Source: Neopestalotiopsis rosae
Taxonomy: Eukaryota; Ascomycota; Sordariomycetes; Amphisphaeriales; Sporocadaceae
DNA: 64,000 bases
Assembly (NCBI GenBank): GCA_023078685.1
Contig: JALGAS010000002.1
Location: forward strand, 4,402,001 to 4,466,000
Direction: 5' to 3'
This document shows, piece by piece, positions 12,901 through 25,554 of the stretch; positions within the stretch are counted from its first letter, which is position 1, and each line of letters starts with the position of its first letter. Under the pieces are notes generated by a model, which was given only the letters and a program-made list of their open reading frames with translations, was not told the DNA's origin and made no database searches. The translations under genes and the position numbers were made by a program.

Positions 12901-14430
12901 GCGGAATACCTATTCGGGACGTCTATGATGTTATTCGGTTCAGGGACCACCTCTGAGGGTCCGTCCCCCTGTCGAACCCCTCCAAAGCCCAAGCGTCCTG
13001 CTGCTCTCCTCTTCTATTCTTGCAGCATATCGTCGCTTCCTCTTGTTGACTGCCTGAACTGCACATATATCTCTCGGCGCTGCCCGTTGGCTTCACCGGC
13101 TTTGCCGTGTAACAGACGATCTGCTCTATGCTCTGTATTTCCTCCTACCTCACGGTGCCTCATACTACCCATCTGCCTTGCCTGTCACAGTCTGACTCCT
13201 CGAACACACCGATCTGCGTTTTCGGACCACCATCTTTTCCAAAAAAGAATTCCGGGGCCCTGACTGCATTGCATCTGATTGCATCTGCGTCGACATCGAT
13301 CAGAGACACCTGCGCCTGATCTGGGCACCGATTTCGACCACATACCTACCCGGCGTTACCTACCTACCTGTCTGCCTGCCTGCCGACATTACCTGCCTAG
13401 GTGATCCATTTGCTTTGTCGTTACACATCGACTAGGCACGGTAGTGGTCCGTCTTTGGATCGGGGAGTGCTTCAGGCTTTTGCATACATTATCTACCTAC
13501 CAGACCTTATCTACAAACTTATAACCTACACAAATACCTACCCTGCCTATACTAATTACGGCCAAGGCTGTCCGGATATTCCCTGTTGCCAGAGAGGAAG
13601 TCCCCGCCGGACTGAGAAGGGTGCATACATCCTTTGCACTTACCGGCGCAGGTTTCTGGAGCGGCCAATTGCGACCTGCTACCATTCGTCGGCGCATGTT
13701 ATATGTGGTCCCTCCAGTATCCTACAGGTCTCTCAAGCCCACTGGTCCCCAACCCAAACTGGATGCATCAGCAATTGGCGTTGTTTTCGGCCCCATAAAG
13801 CGCCTTTGTGTTAGCCTAGGTTCCGTCGAATTCCCCGACTCAGGTCCTATCATTCGGCTGACAACTTATCTCGTGAGTCTCTTAGTAAGGCTTTCTGGTC
13901 TTGGGTCTCTGAGCCTGGGTTGTGCCGACAACAGTCATCAGTTCGCCGCCGTCGGTGTCTGATTGTTTCTCTTTGCGCAATTGGTAAATCGCGAGAAATT
14001 CGCAATTCTTCCTCATTCTTCGTGATCTCGTCAGAAGAAAGAAAAACTTTTTTTCCTTGGCACGGCGCCCAAACTTTAAGAAAGCCATTTGCCTCCCAAG
14101 CTTCTAAAGCCGCTGGACTACCCACCAACGAGGGCCCTACGTACCGCACCATACGGTCACTTTTCTAGGAAAGCACAGGGCTCATATCTACCTGACTCCC
14201 CAAGAAGCCTGCCTCGCTTCCCGCTGCCAATCATTCATCTGGAAACTTTTTTTTTGACTGCGCCGGTCACGCATCCTGTCTGTGCATTTGGAGGGTCTTC
14301 GCATCCCGGCCCGGGAAGGGAGAGGTCCAGCAGGGTGGAGTGAAGAAGAGGATCATTTATTTACTGCTTGTCTATTTATGTTTGCTGTTCTCCTTGGTGT
14401 GATATACGATCGGCGCATTTCATTTGCAAA
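9933..14430. other. Long non-coding interval upstream of the ACT-domain gene
   Basis: About 4.5 kb without a supportable gene. From about 12640 to 14430 it becomes pyrimidine-rich and holds ACCT/TGCC microsatellites, as in a long promoter plus 5' leader of the following gene. The short frames here (143 codons at most) show neither domains nor compatible exon partners. Confidence 0.55.
13351..13385. repeat. (TACC/TGCC)n microsatellite tract
   Basis: Imperfect tetranucleotide repeats (TACC, then TGCC) lie about 1.05 kb upstream of the ACT-domain gene. The same motif type recurs near 49039-49054 upstream of vib-1. Confidence 0.7.
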
Positions 14431-15840
14431 ATGAATACTCCCAGCCAAATATCATTTCTTGTAAGTCGCGCGCGTATTTTGCTGCCTGTAACTTCTTGTT
14501 GCTTCCTTCCTTTCTCCCTCTGTCCATATCTCAGTCCGTGACCCATGAAATCCACGACATCGACCCTTGCAAGCCAGAGTCGGATTTGCGATTCCTATTC
14601 TGCGGGTCCCTCGAGGAATGAGCACACGCCCGCCGTCTAAAACGCACACCATGACTAATACCAAGAGGACAACCTACTGATGTTTTCGTGGTAGGACGGC
14701 ACATTCAGCCTCATACACATTCCGCTGTGTCTATATCCGCTGTTTCTTCAGCCGATATTGCAGGTTCTCCTGCCGCAAGGAGACTGCGATCCAGATAACC
14801 TTGACGAGGCAATTGAAGGATTGAGTATAGACAACAAGCATGGCTTTCTCAATATCAGCATCACACCCGTCGAGTGCTCAGTTGTATGTCACAACAACTG
14901 GGCTGAGAAAGTGTTTGAGCCCATCATCAAAAGGCTATCCAAGGATGCCTCGAAGTCTGTCATGATCTCAAAAGACACTTACCTCATTCTATCAGTCGAG
15001 AGCGCTGCGATGGATGCTGGCAGTCGAGTAATGGAGCTTACCTCGCCACTTGCCATGGCCGGGATTCCCATCTTCTTCATTACGACGTATTACTCGGACT
15101 TCATTCTTGTCCCAACCAAGGATCGACAGACCGTGCAACAAGCGCTACTGTCAAGGGGCTTTGAGTTCTCGGATGAATCTACTTTTGTTTCGCCCTCGGC
15201 GCACTCGAGGGGTCCTAGTGTCAGCAGCCAACCGCCATCAACACCACCTCCATCTAACATCGCCGAATTGCAAACCCGGACTTTTGAGCTCCTGAAAAAG
15301 CGTGACGTCGTGCCTTATATCGAGGATGGTCTCAGTCTGGTGCTCGTCTCAGGGAAGGAACACTCCAAGACGACCCAGATGACCGATTATCGCCGTCCGG
15401 CGCCGAGCCGCCAGGCCACCGGCAATGGCTACAACCATCGCAGAAGCTGGCTCGACAACGTTGATACCAAGCTATACACCAGCCTGATATCAGTCTTGGT
15501 GTTGCAGCCTCGCTTTCTATCCATGACCCTGGCCCAAGAAGACCCCCCTTCACTACTGCTCGACAAACAACACTTGGGCGTCTTTGGCGACTCGGTCGTT
15601 GGCGACATGAGCGGAGATCTTGTACCGATATTTCTAGACCTTGAAAATCTCACCCTCGAAGCCACTGGTATCGTCTCGGGCGTGGCAGGGAAGCTTGTCT
15701 CTGAGATGCACATGGTTGACACAGGTGTGAGCGAGCAGCTGTCATATCTTTCGACGGCTAGAGCTGGCGCTGTCATCCTATCGTACGAACAGAGCATGAA
15801 GGCTTTAGAGATCATGAAGCCGCTACTGGTCAAGGACTGA
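14431..15840 (+). CDS. CASTOR-like ACT-domain protein
   Basis: Exons 14431-14460 (10 codons, MNTPSQISFL) and 14695-15840 give 391 residues. The 234-bp intron has a strong GTAAGT donor and a GTGGTAG acceptor, phase 0. The joined start reads SFLDGTFSLIHIPL, the conserved opening of this family. Seen: a first ACT-type half with GFLNISITPVECSVVC, a helix, then PLAMAGIPIFFITTYYSDFI at about residues 128-147; and a second half with FLDLENLTLEATGIVSG followed by YLSTARAGAVILSY. Known: animal CASTOR proteins are cytosolic arginine sensors that restrain TORC1 through GATOR2. Fungal relatives share the tandem ACT layout, but their ligand is not established, so arginine sensing is only an inference. An unusual Ser/Pro-rich insert lies between the halves, around 165-190. 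Confidence 0.85.
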
Positions 15841-17573
15841 CTCACCGACCAAGAGGAAGAAGGCAGGCACCATAAATCGTGGCCGAGGAAGATATGGCCA
15901 ATACGAGTAATGCATAACGCGGACTAGATCGCCCTGGACTCTACTTTATTTCATACGAGCGACCATGCAGCGAGAGGCTGGTATATAAAAACTAGGAGTT
16001 GGCTATGGTATCGGGATATCTCGCATTTGTACTGGCATCAGAACGGAGTGGTCGGCTTATTGTTGTTCATGAGGGAGAAAACGGGTCTTTTAATCTTGGG
16101 TATCTGAAATTGGGCATCATTCTGGACGACTTGATCATTTAGAAACATGATGTCATTGTGAAATATTATAGCACTAGCATTGAGATACCCAATTATGACT
16201 CTTTCCCACGACTTGAATCTTACCCTATTCTCGAAGCACACACTGTTCACAAACATATCATCGTCTTGATGTTTGTTGATGTGCTCAAGGGCTGATGAAT
16301 CATTAGAGAAGTGACGAGACTGGCACGACAAGAGTGACGGTTATACTATGCTACATGGACACGAACGATAGTTTTGTTGTAAATTGGGTTTCCTTCAATT
16401 CAAGTTCGGCCATGACATTGAAATCGAAGTTGCCCCTTTCTTGCAGCCTCGGTTTTGTAGCCTTGTTGACGTAAGTGAGTATCCACCTATGCTGGGCCGT
16501 CGCTGCTCGTCTTCCCCTTTCTGGGTCAAAGTTGAAAAGTGGGAGTGGTTCTCGAAACTTGCGGAGTGCTTTCTGAGCGTCTTTTGCTGCCACGTAAGAA
16601 ATTGCGGTCAAAATGTAGTTTTAGCATTACGACATCGTCTCTGTGTTTGTCAGAGGGGAATAATCCCAGTTTGCGGCTTCCTTGCGCTCAGCTGCTTTGA
16701 ACCACATAGAAGTGGCTTTTTTGGAAATGATTCTCAGATAACTATCAATTAATTTCCAGCTCATCAGCTGAGCGCCGTGCGATTGGCTGCTATGCTCTCA
16801 GTCCAGCTGCTGCAAGTGGTGGTCCCTTAGTCAGTGTTGTAAGATGAGCGCCAGATGTCGTATAATCCCTGCTGCATGGTCGCTGTGCATTGCATATACA
16901 CCTTGAGGTGTGCCGGACCCGATTTCAAGAGAACAACATGATGCTTTGCCCACGAAAAATATGAGCTGAAGATCCAGGGGCCAACCTTATATGGTGGAGA
17001 GGATGACCTTAGCAAAGCCACGGTGTCAGGGCCGCTATATTCTCATCCGCAGCTGTACTGAGACAAACTTTCCGACATCTCAATTCATTCGTCCCTCTTC
17101 AGCTGGTCGGCAGATCAGAACTTACATTGTCTATGTAAGCTTCTAGCAGCATCAATGATGTCTCATTGACGATAATTTGTATGACGGTCTGAACGACGAG
17201 GCTATAACGTGGCTGGCTGCCTTGATTATAAGTCGTGATGCGCGGCTTTCAGATGCAAGCTGAAGGTCGAAAGACAATGCTCAATTCGGACAAGATGCTG
17301 TAGATCGATGCCAACAGTCAGTCAACTCCAGCGTATTTCAGCCCATGGCTCACATGGTGGCTGGTAGATCCGTTGCAGATGTTCCGAACAGGCTACGGAT
17401 TAGAGTACGACACAAGGCAGAGCCTTCGCAACCAGCGCGACAAGGTGGTGGTGTCTTGTGAGTTGAACAAGAGGGAAGCTACCTGCGATCACTGATGCCG
17501 GAACAGAAGGGGTATCATGTTCTGAACAAATTCTATCACGGTAAGATTTGTGCAAGAGCTAGGGCTTCATGAC
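15841..17573. other. Intergenic region with no supported gene
   Basis: AT-rich DNA of about 1.7 kb. A minus-strand frame at 16351-16611 and a short frame just beyond it have some coding flavour, but no splice solution joins them in phase. No repeat or RNA gene was seen. Confidence 0.45.
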
Positions 17574-17580
17574 TATATAA
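17574..17580 (+). promoter_or_regulatory. TATA box of the small gene
   Basis: TATATAA lies 99 bp upstream of the proposed start codon at 17679, a normal distance for a fungal core promoter with a leader of about 70 nt. Confidence 0.55.
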
Positions 17581-17678
17581 GGAGTCATGAGCTCCCAGTC
17601 TCTAGATATGTTTGCCGACACAACAAGTATCACACAGAATAGATATCGATCATCATTTAAACCCTCTCTCAAGCTGAA

Positions 17679-18150
17679 ATGTCCAAGCAAGCTGAATTCC
17701 GATACATCCGCTTCGTTTGCGGGGGGCCGGTTGTATGCTATCCTCAAATTCGCAATGACAGTGGAGAGAACCTCTACAACTTCCGATACCCTCCTAATGC
17801 AGCGGGCAACCAATACCACAGGCTAGATCAAGGTTGGTGACTCAAATCAAGCAGAATCAATATCATTTTGACTGACAATCTTTACAAAACCTCCAGTCAA
17901 CAATGATGTTGTTGTCGACGTCAACTCCATCGGCATCGACCGTGGACGCCGCATCATGCCAGGCTTCGACGTCGTCAACGGGGACGACGACTGGCTGAAC
18001 GACAGCTACAACATGGTCTTCAAGTCGGATTCGGACCAGATGATCACGGTGCGAAAGTACGGCAGCCTGCGCGACGGAGATGCTGCCTACGACGGAAGTC
18101 AGAAACTTCCCGATGGAGTTCAGCCCGTGCAAGCGCCTACCAAGATCTAA
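17679..18150 (+). CDS. Small two-exon protein of unknown function
   Basis: Exons 17679-17832 and 17897-18150 give 135 residues. The 64-bp phase-1 intron has donor GTTGGT (weak), a CTGAC branch site and acceptor CTCCAG; the splice reads LDQ|VNNDVVVDVN. I do not recognise the family. Seen: a hydrophilic, Tyr/Asn/Asp-rich protein without signal peptide or membrane segment. It starts MSKQAEFRYIRF, has GENLYNFRYPP in exon 1, and DRGRRIMPGFDVVNGDDDW and MITVRKYGSLRDG in exon 2. Exon 2 has strongly GC-ending codons in an AT-rich neighbourhood, which supports coding. The predicted alternation of short hydrophobic and turn-like segments would suit a small beta-rich fold, which is inference. A competing 79-codon frame starting at 17587 overlaps exon 1 but begins only 7 bp after the TATA box, so it is less likely to be translated. 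Confidence 0.6.
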
Positions 18151-21100
18151 TAGTGTGGTTCCGGAATATTGGTACGGGTCCTTGACGTTAGTTTTCCCTT
18201 TGGGTTTTCCTAACGTCACTCAACGCGAATGCGGAGGACTATTGTTTTGATTCAATTCAAGTTTAAGAATTTTCAGATTATCTTAGACTTTAATCATACT
18301 GTATTACTAGATCCCCATTTGGCGATAGTACTGTGACGAAATAGCATCTATCACGGTGAGCGGTCGAATGTGCTACTCATAGATCGATAGACATGTGCAG
18401 ACAACAACGCAGTAGCGGTTAGCTCTGTATCACTCGACGCATTTAGAATGCTACATGATGGTCGTGCTTTATTACTGTACGCGAATCTCACTCATGATTG
18501 GACAGCATGCTTTCCAACACCATTATATCATAAATTTTGCATGTGATGCACGTATGCGAACACAGCATGAATGCATCATCTCTCTTCTCGAATCAAGTCA
18601 CACCTAGATGTCGAAGTTGAAACGCAGAGAAAACGATTAATAGGTAGATATATGCAAGCGACCTAGTCGTCGACTAGAATTGTTGGAGGTCGTCACGATT
18701 GCGTTCATCTCGTCAACATATTGGTCTATACGGGACCTGCCAATTTGGTAGAGCTTGCACGACTATTTCCATCCGTCCCATCGCGTAAGACGTCGGTAGT
18801 GATCGACGATCAAATTGTTCAAAACTCCATTCTTTGACCCTATTCCCAGTCGTCTCATCGGAGGCAGACGCGGAGTCATCTTTGACCTGCCTCTTTTGAG
18901 GACGAGGAACTGGTCGACTCTATTTTCATCTGTCAGATCAGATGAAAGAAATTCCATTATTGTTCTCATGGAAAATAGACACCCTCAAATTATTTTGTCC
19001 ATGTAGCAAAAACCCTGCGATGGTGCGCTTCGTTCGTCTCATGACAGTCTGAGGGTTTTCCATTGAACTTCCTCTTTGGAATAGCTTCTTTTCATGAGGG
19101 GGGTGGGCACGGGTTGCCTTGCGAGCATGCGGGATGGGATGAATAGCGAGAGATGGCAAAGAGAGAAAAGCAATCGGTGTTGGGTTCGGGAGGGAAAAGG
19201 GCTGTCGCAATCTATCTGCTGCAAAAAGTCCGATTGAGACCGGACGCCCAGGTTTCATCTCGTGTGTTAACCCCCCCTCGGCAGGAACCGAGTATAGATT
19301 ACGACGCCTACCTTTTTTTTCGCTTCCCCCCTCGCACCCGTCTGGTTCTTCTTCCCCCTCCCCCTTGAACCCAGCCCACAACCCGGGACCTCGACTCTTC
19401 GGAATTTTTTCATCCTTCTCAAAAATTTCATTTCAATTTCTTTTACGGAGAATAAATGTTCTGACAGGTGCTTTTCCCGTGGCTATCCGGTAACGAAACT
19501 CGTGCTACTCTGACGTCTGGGTCGAATGATTCAAGCGGACCCGTGGGACTTGGCACTTACATCATTATAACACATGTCAATTATTACTCTGCGTGAATTC
19601 AAGTCTTGTTGAAAAAAGAGACAGGTCGTACGAATCATGAGTCCATATTTGCCAGGGTTCGCCACCGAGTAAGGATGAACATATCATCGAATGCCAAGTT
19701 GGAAGGGTACTGTTCGTTCTGCATTGTAGTTCAGATGATCTCGAGTCATTGCTCAATTGTGTAGTACCAAGCCATCATGTACTACGCGATGATACCAAGA
19801 CAACTTTGGGATTATAGGTCACATATCAAGTCTTACCAGCTTGCTTCTAGATGTAATGATCATCTTTCCAAGAAACCAAACTACTCCTCTGAGGCGCAGT
19901 TAAGCTTATCAGCAGTTTCTTTCCAGAGGATGGATGGTTGAAATCCCGATGGCGGAGTGCGTCCGGCGGAGAGGAGGGCACAATGCGAGCGCATCCGAGA
20001 ACCTTTCCTGTAGGTAGCCATCCCTTCATCTCGGGCCCACCAACTTCCACTAGCCTTAGAGATATGGCTGAGCTCTTTTTATGCTATGCCGTGGGAGCCG
20101 TGAGGAAGAGGAGGAGGAAGAAGAAGGGACGAGGCCAGGGCCGGGATTTGTGTGTGTATGCTGTGCCTGCCTAGACACCCAGGGTCCCGAGGTATGGTTC
20201 AGATGTCCCATGGTTTCCCATGTCCCGTGTTGGCTTTATTCCGGGGGCTTTTTTGTTAGCTCCAGTGTATTCCGTATGGTTTGGAGATATGTTGCCAACA
20301 GCCTATTGGTCCCGAGAGAGAAGTGCCTCAATATCGGCAAGGCTCATGCATCGCTGCACCTGAGCTTTTGGTGTGAGTGGGCTCCTCCGGGACAACCCTT
20401 GTTGGACGGGCGAGGCCTCCTCGAGGGGCCCGACTAGAACGTTTCCAGAATTCCAAAGGGTCAGTTAGGTTTCTACCTCGTTTTCAGACTAATGTTGGTC
20501 TGAATACTGGCCCGACCATGCAGGCCGACTGGCCGATGGCCCGATCAGAAGACCTGATGATCATATCCTCAATACACTCGTATGAAGATGTTCGTTTCCC
20601 GCTTGGTAGGATTTATTGTCAACGAAGAAAATATTCAGTGGCAAGGTTTTCTTGTACAATGTTATATCAATCAAGTCTAGGAGTGATGGGAATTCGGCAC
20701 ACTGAAGGTACCGAAGCCTCTCTCAGATCCTTCGTCTCAAGATATCCAGTCCCCTGGTTCGTCGACAGGGTACCTCAATGCTTTCGCAGAGCAAAGCGTC
20801 CGAGCACTTCATGCACTTGAGACTCTCAGCACATCAGGAGGAAGCCACTCGAGGTGTGTAGTATGTGCTAGAAGTAGGACCAGCCCCTCATTTTCCATTC
20901 ATGGGGGGTACGAAGATGTTTCTTTGCGCATCGGTCCATGGACTTGTTGTGAGCATAATCCGCCGCCGCCGCCGCCGCCGCCACCACCATCATCACGATA
21001 AACAATGGCACCAGAGCTTGGGCCGCAGTCGAGCTCTACGACTGGTCGCTCGATCAAGTCGGACGATGACGACGATTGTGGTATAGTGGCGATGAACCCC

Positions 21101-23360
21101 GAACAGCCCAAGCGGAATATGGACTAACAGACTTGGACCAAAGTGCCCCATGGTTTGGAATTCAGCTTTGTGATTCCAAGGTTAGTGCCATCCATTGGTT
21201 GTTTCGAAGCATTCGTGCACTATTGAACAAAAATTTGCGATTGGTTCGCCGATCCATGTACTAGGAGGAATACTCTGCCCTGAAGCTGTTTGGGTTCGTG
21301 GTTGGCTCGAAATGCCATGCCAAGGGCAGGAAACCTCGACTCGCTACTGAACACTCGAGGTCAAGACGTCATCGGAACATGACGCTTGATCGGGACAATT
21401 CCCTACCTTGCCTGCAGGAACAAGGTCGTACAGCACCAGCACCGGTCGTCTAATACAGTGTAGGTGATGGAATGGATGAACGAATGCACGACCGTTGCAA
21501 TTAGCAAGGTTTGAATACATGAGAGACAGTTGACTTACACACACCTGTATGTGAAGTTTAGAGTTGGGGTAGCATTTTCTGCATAGTGTGTGAATAGGTG
21601 GGTAGGTAGGTAGTGAAGAAAAGATAGAGATAGACCCCTGACATGACATCTGACTAGGGTCTGTGTCCAGGGACGTTTGATCCTCGTCCGGGACGCGGGG
21701 GTTGGCGTTGGGCTAAACCCCACTAAGTAAGGCGCGACCCCTTGCGGCTCAACTCCCCAACCTTATCGTCATAGCTTAGTAGCACCTACTTGCACCTACC
21801 CATAGCTTTCCCTGGACGACGAAACCTGATGGTGTTCCAGCTCTGCCTCAACCCCATCGCCACACAATGCTGCTGCTGCGTCTGCTGCTTTTTCTGTCGC
21901 TGGCTCGCAAGCCTTGACTGTGTCCAAGGGCCATGCTCATCGTACAACCAGAATCTTCAGTCCGGCCAGCCCATCGCGGAGAAAAAACGTGGGTGACGGG
22001 TCTGTCTGCTGTCTCTATCAAGGTATCGTGCTGGCTGGCCTGCACAACCTGAGACCCAAAATCCACCGTACACACTCGGGAACTCATCCTGCCAGGCGCA
22101 AAATACTACAAGCACACGCAAGCCGCAAGCCAGTAAGCGGACAAATGGCCGCACCAAAGGTAGAGTACGCACATGCCTGAAGTCCGTATTGGCCGTTGTC
22201 CTAGTGGTCGTCAATGGCATGTACAAAGTATCTATGCTTAATTCCCATCTGCGTACCAGCTTGATATATGCGTACCTGCTAATACTAGGACGTGTATCTA
22301 CCCTATTCACTGACATGTCTCTGGCTCCATGATCAGCAAGATCCTCTACGCTTTGTTCACAACAGACCTCGATGAGTTTTGACGGGTGGAGGAGAAGATT
22401 TAACCTGCTGAACCCGCTAGTTGTGGCTATTTCGAGCTTCTTTGAAACCCACTTCGCGCGATCCATCTAGTGGTGCTATAGTAGTAGGCAGTAGAACCTG
22501 CCATCACCACCTCCACCATGAGGAAACGCGTACCTTTCTTTGAGAGCTACCCACTCTAACCAACCCATGCTTGTTTCTTCTCTCCGCTTAACCACGCCAG
22601 ATAATGGTTGCACACTGGGTCGGCCTGCAGGTCTAGCTCCAAAGGCGAGGCCGGACGACCTCGAGCCCGCGCGGGGGCCATTCCATTCACTTGGCATGGG
22701 TCAAGGGCAGGACAGGACAAGACAGGACCAGGGCCAGGGCCTCACCTCACCTGCCTGTACATGGGCCTGGGCTGGGCAATGGCATGGAACGCCGTCTCTG
22801 CACATCTAGCATCTCATCTGGGATATCTTCTCTATGATCACCAATGTCTTCATGCATCTTTCTTTTTTGATCTTCTCTCCCTCCCGCCTCCTCTGGAACA
22901 GGACTGCGGCCTGGTGCAGTGTCTTTCCTACCGCTAATCCCAGCATCCATCAAGACTTGGTTTGCTGTGTCTTTCGTTTCTGAATTGTACTGGTTACTAT
23001 CCTTTTTTTGATCTACTACTCTTTACTCTATTCTTCCATTTTCGCCATTCTGCCGGTTCAGGGTCTGTTTCGTCTCGTCTGCATTGGTTGGTCTGCCATC
23101 CGTGATCTGGAATCTGAATGTGGCCAATTCCAATCTTTACCCTCTCTTGAATCTGCTTGTCTTCCTTTTTTTTCTCTTTACCCACTCAAGCCCAACAACC
23201 AATATCCACTCGTGCTTCGCCATATCTCCAATTTTGCCACAATACCGTATCGACAAGAAGAACATCTATGGACTAGGACACTAGATGATCACGACCGCAA
23301 GAGTATAGGCACTGGCCATTTGCCGAGGGTTCGTTCGTCATTACCAACACAAGGGAAAAG
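18151..23360. other. 5.2-kb interval upstream of the seven-helix protein gene
   Basis: No supportable gene. It holds C/T-rich tracts (about 19270-19450 and 22830-23330), a CCG microsatellite near 20960, and many short frames without domains. The last 500 bp before 23361 look like a pyrimidine-rich leader of the next gene. Confidence 0.5.
20960..20997. repeat. (CCG)n-(CCA)n-(CAT)n compound microsatellite
   Basis: A run of about eight CCG units grades into CCA and CAT units. It is not inside a recognised gene. Confidence 0.8.
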
Positions 23361-25554
23361 ATGTCTGGATCTGAGAGCATTGGCAGCGGCTATTCGGCCG
23401 GCAGCGCCTACGCCATGAACATGAGCATGTCCAACACATCGAGCAGCCTGCTGCAGGCCTCGAGCAGCAACTCGACGTACCAGGTCATCAACCAGCTCAA
23501 ATTCCTGGCCGCCAAATCGATACGAAATTCCGCCATCATCCTCGCCGTCTTCAACACGATTGCAGCGTTCGCCACAGCAATAGGCATTCTGTACGACTGT
23601 TATGGAAGGGCAAAGCGGAATAGCCCACGGGGCAAATCGTGAGTAGCAACAAACAAGAATATCTCCCGGACAGTCGACTAATAGAAACTGTTACAGAGTG
23701 CGCGTCTGGACTTGCGTAACGGGCGCTGAGACATATCCTTTCATACTGTCATTAGCCATAACGATACAGGGCATAATATTTGCAGTTTCTCAATCGCGTG
23801 GATTAGATGGACTATTTGCTTCGGGCTGTTCCTTGATTTCATCGTTCATGCTCCCAGGTAAGCATCATACAGGAGTCACTGGAGCAAATGTAAAGATCTA
23901 ACGATATCACAGGAATATTCATCGTTCCTTTCTTGCAACTCATCTTTGGGCTTGAACTGACCATCCGTGGTCTTCGAACCAAGCCATTCCCAAAGCGAGG
24001 AAAGTGGACAGTCGCCATTTGCTTCGCAGTCTGGACGACACTACTGCTGGTTATGGGACTGGTTACTTTCTTCGTTCCTTCTGCGGATTTCTGCTTTGCG
24101 TCCCTATTTTGGTTCGTCGCCAAATGGGCAGTAGGCGGTTTTGCACTCTTCACCCTCATGTCCGTAGTGCTCATTGGATGCGCCATCATCATATTTGTCA
24201 AATTGACGAGGCACTCTACCATCGAGACAAGCGAAAGAGTCGAAGCATCACGCATGGTCTACTTTCTTTCAGTAGCCATTCTCTCTGATGTTTGTTCCCC
24301 ATTTACATCCCTGACTCGTAAAGGCTCAACGCTAACAATACACAGGTTTTGGTGGTGCCCTTTTTCATCTATCTCACCTTTAGCAATCTCGGTGACAGCG
24401 AAGGTACCAGCGGACTCACCTTGTCCATGATTGCTACTGTTGTAGTCAATGTCTCTGGACTCATGAATGGTGGCCTCCACCTCTTCTTCAGATCCAACAT
24501 CATCTCTACTATTGGACCAAGAGACAAGATGGCCGAGTATGAGAGACAACAACTAAAGCACAAAATCCGGAAAGCAGATCCGGAGGACGATTACACGAGC
24601 CACCCACTGCAGTCCGTCTCGGGATCCAAGTCCCTGCGCCGGGTTGACAGTGAAGAGACGCTCGTGAAGCGCTACGAGAAGGATGAGGAAGATGCCATTG
24701 AGTCTCGATCAACGAGGACTTATGGCTACAGTCCCAAGCCACTCATGTCTAACGGTGTATTCCCGACAACATCGATACCAAGAGCCCCAGAGCCAGTCGA
24801 GTTGCCAACACCAGCCGCTCCTTCAACCGGCTTGCCTAAGCGAAGGCCATCTACATCATATTCATTATTCCCCAACACAAACATCGCCAACAACACGGCT
24901 TCAATCACAATCCTACCTCCCACAACCTATTCGCCAATTGAGAACAACAACAATATCAGTCGATTCGAAGACTTTGACAACAACACTTTGAGACCACCAC
25001 CATCCATCAAGAATCGCCACATGCGCAACTCGTCCATGGCATCGTCGGCCACCGTCCAGATTGGACTTCGCTTCTCCAATGTAGCCGACATGCCACCCAT
25101 GGCGAGCTCCATTGTCAGGAATGCCGAGCAGGTGCACAACTTGGACTGCCCCAAGGCAATCCGGCCCAGCCCCTTGGCGGCCTTTACTACGACGGATGAG
25201 CCAGTCTGGCCGTCTGAGCCTGCTAGTCCCACCATGACCTCGGCGTCCAAGGACAGCAGAATGAAGACGCTGCCTCCGGTCCCGCGGCCCATTAGCCGCA
25301 TCAACACCAACGTGGAGAACAACAGCCGCCAGCAACAATATGACGACACGCCCATCCTCAGTGCTGCTGTCTACCGCCCCGAGAGCCCCAGCAAAAAGGT
25401 GCCAAGTCCCAAGGGCGTCGGCTTCCAATTCCCAAACCCCAAGCGGACCAACACCACGCCTGTCCAGACGTCCTCCACGCGGACGCCGCCGCCATCTATG
25501 ACCCGAAGCCGTGGCAATTCCGATGTCACGCAACCCAGGGGCGACTGGATCTAG
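23361..25554 (+). CDS. Seven-transmembrane receptor-like protein with long tail
   Basis: Exons 23361-23638, 23697-23857, 23913-24289 and 24346-25554 give 674 residues. The introns are 58, 55 and 56 bp with donors GTGAGT, GTAAGC and GTTTGT and phases 2, 1 and 0. Seen: a Ser/Asn/Met-rich N-terminus with possible N-glycosylation sites (NMS, NTS, NST), seven hydrophobic helices at about 58-80, 106-126, 136-160, 177-200, 216-242, 261-285 and 296-318, then a cytosolic tail of about 350 residues rich in Ser, Thr, Pro and Asn. Known: this topology is that of fungal G-protein-coupled receptors and related integral membrane proteins. I cannot assign a ligand or a class; coupling to G protein is inference. 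It could also be a non-receptor 7TM protein. Helix 3 is interrupted by intron 2 and helix 6 by intron 3. Confidence 0.82.

Noticed and set aside
16351..16752. Minus-strand frames with some coding flavour (86 codons and a shorter upstream piece)
   Set aside because: No GT-AG pair joins the pieces in phase, and no family was recognised.
17587..17826. 79-codon frame overlapping the small gene
   Set aside because: Its ATG is only 7 bp after the TATA box, so it probably precedes the transcription start; the alternative frame splices to a clear second exon.
18938..19381. 147-codon minus-strand frame
   Set aside because: Low-complexity Glu/Gly/Arg sequence is the reverse of a C/T-rich tract.
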